A stretch of DNA of 64,000 nucleotides from Ophiostoma sp. CBS 140.51 (Eukaryota > Ascomycota > Sordariomycetes > Ophiostomatales > Ophiostomataceae), in NCBI GenBank assembly GCA_029298735.1, contig JANSLP010000025.1:124001-188000 (forward strand). The letters run 5' to 3'. Each line of letters begins with the position of its first letter. Position 1 is the first letter of the stretch. Below, piece by piece: positions 56,401 to 64,000 of this stretch. Position numbers and translations under genes: made by a program. Below the pieces are notes generated by a model, which was given only the letters and a program-made list of their open reading frames with translations, was not told the origin of the DNA and did not search any database.

Positions 56401-57277
56401 GGTCCATGGACCGAAGGTGACCAACAACGGCAAGATCTTTGCGGCCGAGGACACATTTGCGGAGGACTCGGATCCTCCTGGAGAGAGCAGCAAACGCGAT
56501 GAAGATGAAGCGAATGACAGTGTCACAGCAGAGCCACAGTCGGTGCCAACAAAAACTCGCAGTTTGCAGCCGCGCCGTATCGCACCGGCCGGCTCTTCTT
56601 CTCTTGCTGAGGCCCCAGCTGCTGGTCTTGAAGATGGACAACAAGAGCAGCAGCGACCACCACTGCTAGCACAAGTTGATGTCATCGAGGAAGAGGCAGC
56701 CATGGCCGGCGAGGAGAGTGCTGCGACAGTACAGACGGCCGTGGCAAACGATGGCATGCATGGAATCCTGTATGGAGGAGGCCAGACCGCCACGCAGTTT
56801 CCTGGTGGCAGCATCAGTAGCAGTGCCGGCGACAACACCGCCAACACCACCAATGTCGATGTCAGCGGCGACATCTTGCAGGCTATTCCAACGCAGCAGG
56901 AGTGGGATCAGTACGCCCAGCATCCGCAACACCCGCAACACCCACTGCATCCACAACAGCAGCAACAACAGGCAGCCCCGTTGTATGCTCAAGATCCAAT
57001 GTCCCAGCCACAGGCCAGTTCCTCGAATTCTTCGCCACCAGAGGACTACCCACGCAACGACATGTCGGCGGATTTCCCATTTGATTCCATGGATCTGTTT
57101 TATGCCCCAATGGCGAATGTCGAGCCGTATGTCAATTCGCTCGAAGGCAAGCGGTGGCAGGATGCGAGTCAAGCTGCAGGCATTGAACGCTTGTCACAGG
57201 CCGAGCTGGATGGCGCGGCTGTTTGGGGCGTGTCGTATTTTGGTACTGGGTATACAGGCGAAGGTTTTCAATCTTGA
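53432..57277 (+). CDS. Zn2Cys6 fungal-specific transcription factor
   Basis: A 1281-residue nuclear regulator. The binuclear zinc cluster is complete: Cys271, 274, 281, 291, 294 and 301 (C-x2-C-x6-C-x9-C-x2-C-x6-C), with the basic segment RRSKIK. Upstream, residues 95-165 are Gln/His-rich and then Pro/Ser-rich, typical of activation or interaction regions. The fungal-specific transcription factor middle homology region starts near 374 (YFTETMWTEIFDIYRLHF) and runs to about 550 (GMGAWMYVGFGIRMAEGLRLG). An Ala/Ser/Lys-rich insert of about 70 residues interrupts it before VRRRTMFSCFVLDRML (about 628). The C-terminus has an acidic, Gln-rich stretch and HPQHPQHPLHPQQQQQQ near 1170. Target genes cannot be told from sequence, and the downstream peptidase gene is a neighbour only. 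An AG acceptor-like TTTTTTACAG directly precedes the ATG, so the start may be in a later exon. Confidence 0.92.
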   Translation: MESSSQSTPTSSHFSIQSMLTSHERSNVERHSDSPQAFASTPNFAPSPAGQSPGSGFGASMTIGQSPSTFKDTSSAASPHPEPYPISPRGRDQPYHQHPFSPPQQQQRQMQQQHNRHQQYTQPQQYHHQQQQHQQQQGQQRHQLPSLSSLPPMPSAPSPSSLPSLSSLPLPNLQSIQNQQDYQQQFHHAYSNNSRPHQQALEAQHNVPPAHNLGVVGSAIREAVGQKPAPASLPGYGHPPSPPRGLDSPPTVEFKKAPVAKRAPMRSSIACMRCRRSKIKCVNDGEGKSACETCLKSRRDCRYLVSNNQPPTSDAELQFVVTTAPKIPRVMKREEPGQAERNSERKRLKKLGDSVSLDEQKSGAYYANEVLSEHYFTETMWTEIFDIYRLHFATELPFLHLATLKEKMGDKMRASQTRRSDGTNLVLLGVLTLTARFHTDLVRRITFPHTQHGANKSNPASTAKSEPWAASEYFAGVLSGALGPLSACVRLATVERVQAFLMLGLYEWIRPNKRDDSNGARSDGMGAWMYVGFGIRMAEGLRLGVDDESPRRRRVAASKPSAAPSASASAETRTDGKAGIDTENDPKNSSAGSLSTKTDTSDSYREGASAMTQKASGKRSAEAIESIVTSEVRRRTMFSCFVLDRMLACGKNRSTMIRSENIKVQLPCSEIAFDLSFQTFTGYLRPRPEIGILVAGAPDTGEGASDINDSLLARFILLVDIWGEISEYSFAGGRHTEEQPPWEDTEFRRLTGMLDEFYSRLPSTFTFSTTNYHKHENHHASTEYVSLHMLFAVCQIMLHREYTPFIPIRCTRPMGPLDEPTFPEGSAPRGFWEQSADTVFKAARNIIDLIEICQTRKQMPMSALVVFAVWTAAFVGIYSWHFPRMDKHHRMLTRYDAERNGKRGPESPDNIDDRRVSTHGPTAVAYEALKSMGMWLQMATTYVRYFHEMDEYYDGVKKEYWAHVEKHGGETVRRKSVRQGGNGGGLDEWKVHGPKVTNNGKIFAAEDTFAEDSDPPGESSKRDEDEANDSVTAEPQSVPTKTRSLQPRRIAPAGSSSLAEAPAAGLEDGQQEQQRPPLLAQVDVIEEEAAMAGEESAATVQTAVANDGMHGILYGGGQTATQFPGGSISSSAGDNTANTTNVDVSGDILQAIPTQQEWDQYAQHPQHPQHPLHPQQQQQQAAPLYAQDPMSQPQASSSNSSPPEDYPRNDMSADFPFDSMDLFYAPMANVEPYVNSLEGKRWQDASQAAGIERLSQAELDGAAVWGVSYFGTGYTGEGFQS

Positions 57278-60200
57278 GTCGTAAAGGCTCGGGAGTATTT
57301 TGTTGTTGAGTTTGGCGATGTTAATGAAAGATGGACTGGCGCCCGGAGCTCATATATTTGGCATTTTACTAGGTTATTCTTTGACATTTATTTTTGACAT
57401 TATTTTTGATTTTATTTATCGTTTTCATTCCCTTGACAAGAATCTCTTGGTATTACCCGAGACCCAAGAAGCCCAAGAACTTCCAAGTCTCACAAAAAAG
57501 CTTGGTTTTCAAACCCCAGAGTTTTCGAAGCAATAGCACACAAAAAGCCATGCGAGTCAAGCTTTTGCCGATGTTGTGCCCAGAAACGCTAACAACGAGC
57601 AACCCGACTCTACGGAGGACAGACTTCTTGCCCTTGTCCAAAGAATCCTCGATGCCCAGAAGTCAAGAGGCCAAGCACATCGCCAAGTCAAGAGAGGCTG
57701 ACGATCGCTTTTCGACGAACGAATTTTACATTGGACGTCCTGCAGACTGTTGTCAAAAATAGAACAGAAGGACGGCAGTAGCACCTTGCTTCTTTGGAGC
57801 AAAATCTGCAGGACACAAAGGAAGAAGGGGGAACGATGGAAGCCAGACCGCCCGACGTGGTGATGCTCAGCCACCTGCCAGTTGACAAACCCAGGCAAAT
57901 CCAAAGGTTTGTCACCCAACAGGAACACTAGGAGAAGAGTGCGCAGGAGATGGGCTGGGCTGACTCCCCTCGAAAATCAGAAAGAAAAAGAAGAAAAACA
58001 CCAGTTCCACTGCTACCCGAGCGGGACCCTTTTTGGGCAGGGAAGCCGCTTTGTTTGAGGACAATCACTTACCATAAGCAGCCTTGGACAGTGGACCAAT
58101 GGTGTGGGAGCTGTGTGGGTTCTGAGATTGGCAGTGAAAGCGAAGGGAACGAGTGACTGGGATTGGGGTTGCAGTCGCAGGAGACCAGGGAAAGACAGCT
58201 CGCCTCAACCGATTGAGCCCTGACGGGAGAAGTTTATTTTAGGGGGGCACGTCTCCTGGTCTCCCCAGACTCCAGCCACACTGTTCCGTCCGCTTGTTCG
58301 GGGCAGACGAAGAAAACGATGGGGCGTCTCACGGCCGGCAGGCATTCAAAGGGTCGCGTAATGGGCGTTATGGAGCACAATGGCAGAGCCGCGAGAGAGA
58401 CACTGTGGTAATTTTTGACGACTGATTACGTGAAAAACTACAGAGAACGGAGAACATCTTCAAGACGAGTTGACTCGGGCACCACACGCGATGTCGATAT
58501 GTCGATATGAGACAGAACGCCTCAGCTGTTTGCTCGTCACCGTTGAAGGGTCTGGCTTTCAGTTTCAGCCTCGCCTAATTTAACGGCCGTTTCCAAGTGC
58601 ACGCCGAGAAGGTGAATAAAAAAGAAAGGAAAGGAAAGCCAGAAAAAAATCCAAAGAACGACACACAAAAACACCCGAACAGCGCCTTGCAGCATAATTT
58701 CGCTTTTACGCCGTGTACGGGAACGGAGCACATACGACGGATACGATGCAGATAAGATGTCGCTTCTCTCTCTTTTTACTCTTTTTCACTCTTATTTTCG
58801 ACCGGTCTTTAGCACCTGCGCCTCACGCTTTCTGCGGATCCTCACAGTCCCTCATTTTCCTTCAGAGTGAGAAGAGGTGCCACTAGACGTGGGGACGCCA
58901 ATCCTTCTCTATCCTTCCCTTGTCAGCCATTTTTTGATTCCTGGCCGACCCTTCCACCGGAAGCACAGAAGCAGAATAACAAGGAGAAAGGCCACGGATC
59001 CTAGAAAGAGTGCGGAAAGGAAGCTCGCACTCGCTCTTGCGAGCCAAACAAATTTTGTGCTCAACATGCAAGCCAAGAGAAAGCGCAGCACAACGCATTT
59101 GTGCAAACCTCCAACTTTCCCGATCCAGTATCTCGCAAGCAGGAGCCCAAAAGTCGACAACTGTGAGTAAAAACCGTCAGCGGTAAGATGAACCCACAAG
59201 CCTTAACTCCACGAGGAGCGACCATCCGCATACGCAGTAAGCCTTGCTGGGCGGGCATCATCCCAGATAGGGCAGAACATGTTGTTTCGACTTTTGCAGA
59301 AGGTACAAAGTACTCCGTTCGCGCCGTCGTTTGAACAAGAAACCTCCGTGGGAAGCACACCGCGTTCCTGGTTTTAACACTGGCGGCTGGCTGGCGTCGG
59401 TTGGCTTCGCCCGCGCCATGGCCATGCACACCAACATGTCAATTTTAATGAGGACCGGCCATGGTGAAACGCGACCGCTCTCGACCAGAAGGAATCCTAA
59501 GAGATCACAAAAGATCACGAAAGAACGCGAGCCTGCTGCAAGCCTGCATCCAACGCCTCGCGATGCCTTTTTTTAAGCAATACGGCATGTACGAGCGTGT
59601 GATTACGGAGTACTGAGTACATTTTAAAGTTTGAAGGCTCAAGAGAGTCAGACGGAGTCTGCCCCTCTGCCCGCTGTCTGGAAATAACGGTGTGCCAGTG
59701 TGGTTCACTGATGCGCAGTGCATGCTGCTTGTGTTGAGACGGCACTTCTTCAATGCAGCCAGGTGCGGCTACAGCTGAGGCAGACAAAAAAGACTTGCAA
59801 AGTAAAGAAGCAAAGATTGTGAACTATATCGCCCACAAATCGAACCGATCACAGACGAGGCCCGTCACACAAGCCACAGAGGCGGCTCGCCCGCTGTTTC
59901 TGCCAACGGTCAACGTTGGCGACTAACAACGCCGGCTATTGTTGCAGATATCGTGAGCTTCACTTTGTACCTCCGTCGTTCCCCTTTTTTCTGCGCATGC
60001 TTGTATCTTGATCTCACCATCGACCAGCCTGCCACTTCCCTGTTCTAGCCAGATCCTGCCTCTCCTGTCGTCCCTCTTCTTTGCATCTACTGTGTATGGG
60101 TACGATGCCTCTCGTCCTCGCTGGCCTCGCTGTGCTTCCTGCACGAGCGGGTCGTTGGCAGGCCTGATCCCACGCCACGTTCACCCCTGCCCGCCACCCT

Positions 60201-60397
60201 CCCTACCACCCCCGCCCCTTTTCCCTTTTTCCCTTTTCATCATCTCCTTTTTCTTCTTCACAGCTTCGCGCTGTGGGCTACTGAGTACGGAGAACGGAGA
60301 CGACGGAGGAGCCTCACGCTTCTGCATGGGGTCTTGGATAGGGACCCACTCTGCCTTTGAGCTTATGCTTGTTCGTCTTCTCTTTGGTCGGCTCTGG

Positions 60398-60433
60398 TGG
60401 TCCTGCTGGTCCTGCTGGTCCTGCTGGTCCTGC
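60398..60433. repeat. 9-bp minisatellite, four perfect copies
   Basis: The unit TGGTCCTGC is repeated four times without mismatch, and a related TGGTCCTG recurs about 40 bp downstream. It is intergenic. Confidence 0.9.
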
Positions 60434-61091
60434 ACGCCTGCCTTATTTTTCACTCTGTGGTGCTTGACTGGCTGGTCCTGGGCTGTCCCTGCCGGTCACT
60501 GCCAGTCCCCTGTCCGTGCTTGCTTGGGTGCTGGACGCGGATGGTCCATTGAAGGAAGCTCCTCCCACTGGGCTGTGGGAGGCGAAGCAAACGATGGTGT
60601 TGAAAACTTTTGGAGTGAAGATCCCACGGTCCCCAAAAACGGGTCCAGCATCCAGCACGCCGTCTAAACCATGCACGACCTAACCAAACGGACGACACTA
60701 CCCACGGTCTATGTTTATCCTCCGGAAGGGCTGTGAGCATAGGATCCAGGAACCCTTGAACCCATGCTCGAAAAAACGCCTTTTGTCATTTTGTTCAAGC
60801 GCGAAGCATGAGCAGTGCCTGCTTTATTTTGGGCGTTGAAGCTTTTTAGCTTCTTTTGGTGCCTCTCGTGCTTCTCGTGCCTTTTCGTTTGTCAAACACG
60901 GAGAATACGCACGACCTCGTCTTTTGCATATAATCTTGGCCTGGCCCTCAGTCTTGGCCTCGTTTAATTTTTGATTTTGTTTTGTTGTCTCCATCTCATC
61001 ATCTCATTGTCTGTCTTTGGCATTTATTTCATTCTTGTCTTCTCTTTTCTTTTTGTTTTCACCAGGAGAAGCTTAATTGTGTGTTTGTCTA

Positions 61092-61125
61092 TTTTCTTTT
61101 TCTTTTTCTTTTTCTTTTTCTTTCT
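61092..61125 (+). promoter_or_regulatory. CT-rich leader tract of the S28 gene
   Basis: A 34-nt pyrimidine tract built of CTTTTT units ends about 40 bp before the ATG. Such tracts commonly sit at transcription start regions of highly expressed filamentous fungal genes (known). Promoter function is inferred from position. Confidence 0.5.
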
Positions 61126-61165
61126 ATTTTCTTTTCTATAATACCCACAACACACAACACACAGC

Positions 61166-62761
61166 ATGAAGGCCTCAACACTTTGGGCTTCGGCCCTCTG
61201 CCTTTTCGGCGGCCTGTCTGCCGTCGCCGGCAAGAAGATCAACTCGTTCCCCAAGCCGCCCGGTATCAAGGCCTACGACCACCCGGACGTCAAGTCCGCC
61301 GGCATTATTGACGGCACTTTCGACCAGCCGGTCGACCACAACGACCCGTCCAAGGGCACCTTCTCGAACCGCTTTTGGTTCTCCACCAAGTACTGGAAGG
61401 GCCCCGGTTCGCCCGTCTTCCTGTTCATGCCCGGCGAGTCGGACGCCAGCCTGTACCTTGGCTACCTCGACAACTCCACCATCCCCGGCCTGTACGCCGA
61501 GGTCTTTGGTGGCCTCGTTGTTATTATTGAGCGTATGTACAAATCCCCCTCTGAAGTATTTGATTTCACCCACTAACATTTTATAGACCGCTACTGGGGC
61601 GAGTCCCTTCCTTTCGACACTCTGACGGCCGAGACGATGCAGTACCTCGATCTTCCCCAGGCCATGATGGACATTACCTACTTCGCCAAGAACGTCTCCT
61701 TCGACCTCGGCGGCAACCTCGGCACCAACGACAACTCTGACAACGCTCCCTGGGTCCTGGTCGGCGGCTCTTACCCCGGCGCCCTGACGGCCTGGATCCA
61801 GCAGAAGGAGCCCGGCGTCTTTTATGCTCACCACGCATCGTCTGCTGTCGTCGAAACCATTACCGACTTCTACACCTACTTCGCGCCCGTCGAGGAGGCC
61901 CTGCCCCGCAACTGCTCGGCTGATGTCCGCGCCGTCATCCAGTACGTCGACCACGTTCTTGTCAACGGCAACGCCGACGAGGTCCAGGAGCTCAAGAACT
62001 ACTTTGGCCTCGGCATGCTCGACCACAACGACGACTTTGCTGTCCAGGTCTCCATCCCGCTGCGCCAGTGGCAGGAGAACGAGGCCTACGTTCAGAACTT
62101 TTGCGACTACCTCGAGACCACCGGCGAGACCCACATTGTCCTCTCCAACCCCAACGGTGTCGGCCTTGCTACGGCCCTCCCGCTGTACGCCTCCTTCATC
62201 AACCAGACCCGCGGCCCCACCTGTGCTGGTGGCAACGGCACCGCCTGCAACACCTATGTGAACGAGGGCGACTTCAACGACCCTACCGACTTCACCGACA
62301 GCCGTCAGTGGGACTGGCTGCTCTGCCACAACCCCTTTGGCTGGTGGCAGGTCGGCCCCAACGTCACCGACGGCACCAACATCATCTCCCAGTTTGCCGA
62401 CGTCAACTTTTACGCCCGCCAGTGCCCCCTGATCTTCCCCAAGACCAACGGCTATGTCTCTGGCTGGGCCGAGGGCTTCACCCCTGAGCACCTTGATCTC
62501 TACACTGGTGGCTGGAACGCGCCCTACAACAAGGTCCTCTTTGTCAACGGCGAGGTCGACCCCTGGCGGTCTGCCACCGTCTCGTCTGACTACCGCCCCG
62601 GCGGCCGTCGTGACAGCACCTCGGACGCGCCCATCTGGGTCGTCCCCGCCGGCAACCACTGCCCCGAGCTGCTGCTCGAGTACTACGAGGGTGCCCCCGA
62701 TCTGTACAAGGAGATCTTTGCCACCATGAAGGGCTGGTTGGCTGAGTGGAAGAAGAACTAA
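61166..62761 (+). CDS. Secreted S28 family serine peptidase
   Basis: A 513-residue serine carboxypeptidase of family S28 (prolyl carboxypeptidase/prolyl endopeptidase type), which cleaves after proline, often at acidic pH outside the cell (family knowledge). Coding sequence: 61166-61532 joined to 61587-62761. An N-terminal signal peptide is clear (MKASTLWASALCLFGGLSAVAG). FDQPVDHNDPSKGTFSNRFW is the S28 opening. The junction restores EHRYWGESLPF. The nucleophile motif is GGSYPG (Ser184), the acid is in NGEVDPW (Asp447) and the base in GNHCPE (His480), giving the full Ser-Asp-His triad. Several N-x-S/T sites fit a glycosylated secreted protein. The ATG has A at -3 and follows a CT-rich leader. 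No neighbour shares its pathway. Confidence 0.95.
61533..61586 (+). other. Intron of the S28 peptidase gene
   Basis: A 54-bp intron with donor GTATGT, branch site CACTAACA and acceptor TTTATAG. It interrupts a His codon (C / AC) and restores IIEHRYWGES. Reading through meets a stop codon at TAA within the branch site. Confidence 0.95.
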
Positions 62762-63770
62762 AGGAGAGATATGTGTGGTCTTTTGATTTGATTTTTTGAC
62801 AAGCTTTTTTGTTTCCTTTCTTCTTTTTTGCATCATGCATGGCGTTTTCAGTGTCTTCTCCTTTTTTTCTTCTACCATAATCTAGTCATTTGTTTACTAT
62901 CTGGTATATATATCCTCTGGGTGAAAAGAACCTCCGCATGTTTTATAGAAATCCATTAACATAATACAAGGAGCATACTCTAAAGATCTTGCAGTATGCG
63001 TGAGAAGAAGTGAGCACATATTTTACAGCAGCAAAAAACTAAAAGACACATCAAAAAGATAAGGAATAGGAAAGATCGACAAAAACGTACAGCAGCGGGT
63101 ATTCGCTGGTCGTCACCGACCCAACTACTAATCCGCCGATTGCAGGTTTAACTAGGGGAGAGCGGACGGGATCCCGTGTTCTCCTGCATCTGTGGCCGTA
63201 CGTGGAAGACGAGTGTCGTGGTGAGACTGAAATGGGAGGTGTTGACGGGTGGTGATGCGATGTACAAAGTAAATAAAAGTAAAATGGCCAAATACTCCGA
63301 CGTTACACAACGCCACTTTACCTCTTACTCTTTAAATGACTGTCACACTTTTGGAAACGTAAAATTGATTACGTGCATTCATTGACGATTATGTTGAACA
63401 TTTTTATTTTCATTATGTTTTTGTACTTGTAGTTTCCCTGCTCGCTTGAGCCTTCCACTCTCCATGCTTCATGCTCTTCGTCAAATTTCCTCCTCTTCTA
63501 CAAATCTTATGTCCATGCTTTTATGCCTTTTTACTTTTACATCTTGTACTTCGTGCTTCCTCCCCTCGTCTTTGTCCTTCTCGTCCTCCTCTTTCCCTCC
63601 CATCCTCAATGCTGCCAATTATACAAATGCCGGTATCTTGCTCATGAAAAAAAAATGTCACCAAATAAAAAACAAACTGCCACCTCATATCTCTTAAAAA
63701 TCCCCAAACGGGTATTTTTTCTATTTCTCCCTCTTGTCCTCGAGTCTCCCCAAATATCCACTCCCCGCGC
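62762..63770. other. Convergent 3' flanking region
   Basis: The interval lies between the stop codons of the plus-strand S28 gene and the minus-strand gene at the right edge. It is AT-rich with T-rich stretches and only short ORFs. It should hold both 3' untranslated regions. No specific terminator can be assigned. Confidence 0.5.
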
Positions 63771-64000
63771 CTAACCAGTAAACCGGAACCGCGCAGCCTC
63801 CAGCTGGCCCAGTCCATCCCGCGGCGCCACGTACCGCCGCCGGTACGAGTTGGTAAAGTCTTGCAGCAAAGCCCTAACCTGCCGCAGCCCGCCCTGCGCC
63901 GGGTTCTGCAGCCGGTCCCGGATCTTGGCCACCAGCCGCTGCACCTCAACGGCCGAGACTGTGCCCGCCGGCAGCATCAGCAGCGTCCGCTCGACCCACA
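63771..64000 (-). CDS. C-terminal end of an unrecognised protein (partial)
   Basis: The last 75 codons of a minus-strand gene that continues beyond the window. Visible segments are VERTLLMLPAGTVSAVEVQR, LVAKIRDRLQNPAQ, a helical VRALLQDFTNSYRRRYVAPR and the C-terminal end RFRFTG before a TAG stop. The GC-rich codon use and amphipathic helices agree with the other genes here. I do not recognise the family. The in-frame ATG at 63977 lies inside a helix and is unlikely to be the start. Confidence 0.65.
   Translation of the reverse strand, partial: WVERTLLMLPAGTVSAVEVQRLVAKIRDRLQNPAQGGLRQVRALLQDFTNSYRRRYVAPRDGLGQLEAARFRFTG

Larger units (their letters stand above)
57278..61165. other. Intergenic region upstream of the S28 peptidase gene
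   Basis: The interval follows the Zn2Cys6 stop codon and contains only short ORFs without family features. A tandem TGGTCCTGC minisatellite lies at 60398-60433, a TATAAT-like sequence near 60930 and a CTTTTT-repeat tract at 61092-61125 just before the peptidase ATG. No RNA gene is recognised. Confidence 0.5.

Noticed and set aside
60008..60667. 219-codon plus-strand ORF with a WSC repeat
   Set aside because: It opens with TTG, contains the translated TGGTCCTGC minisatellite and otherwise Pro/Ser/Phe low complexity. It has no family features.
61175..62878. Minus-strand ORF of 567 codons spanning the S28 gene and its intron
   Set aside because: It is the reverse complement of a strongly biased coding sequence, its product is a Val/Gly/Asp-rich repeat without domains, and the plus strand has a full catalytic triad and signal peptide.

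Overview
The window looks like ordinary nuclear DNA of a filamentous ascomycete, most likely a sordariomycete. Introns are short (54 to 112 bp) and have GTATGT/GTAAGT-type donors and CTAAC branch sites. The genes are long, GC-rich and nearly intron-free. Their proteins carry Ala/Ser/Gln-rich low-complexity stretches, and gene families such as a Zn2Cys6 activator and an S28 peptidase are typical of Pezizomycotina. An Ophiostomatales/Sporothrix-like species is only a guess.

Layout. Eleven protein genes can be supported, and nine of them lie on the minus strand. From left to right they are: histidinol-phosphatase (338-1351); an unrecognised coiled-coil protein (2424-3833); a 5.7 kb stretch without a clear gene; tubulin-folding cofactor D (9525-13928); a GH76 family glycosidase (14564-15817); the cytoplasmic dynein heavy chain (19602-33028, one 56-bp intron near its 3' end); a Gln-rich protein with a FAR1-like zinc-binding domain and a C-terminal coiled coil (35851-38214); gamma-tubulin complex component 4 (41242-43875); and a spartin/senescence-domain protein with a 6-codon first exon (44627-46598). 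A 6.8 kb gene-poor interval follows. Then come a plus-strand Zn2Cys6 transcription factor (53432-57277), a plus-strand secreted S28 serine peptidase (61166-62761), and the C-terminal end of an unrecognised minus-strand gene at the right edge.

How the genes relate. Three of the large minus-strand genes act on microtubules at different levels: cofactor D makes assembly-competent tubulin dimers, GCP4 belongs to the gamma-tubulin nucleation complex, and the dynein heavy chain is the minus-end motor. They sit within about 35 kb, interleaved with a GH76 enzyme and a FAR1-like protein. This may be coincidence, but synteny is worth checking. The remaining genes are metabolic, secretory or regulatory and do not form an obvious pathway or biosynthetic cluster. 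I see no tRNA or rRNA gene, no CRISPR array and no intact transposon. About half the window has no recognisable coding sequence and carries purine/pyrimidine-skewed tracts and a recurring short TACGGAGTAC-like motif. The least expected items are the FAR1-domain/Gln-Ala-repeat protein, two adjacent divergent ORFs of more than 300 codons in a gene-free stretch, and a likely spliced leader of the transcription factor gene.
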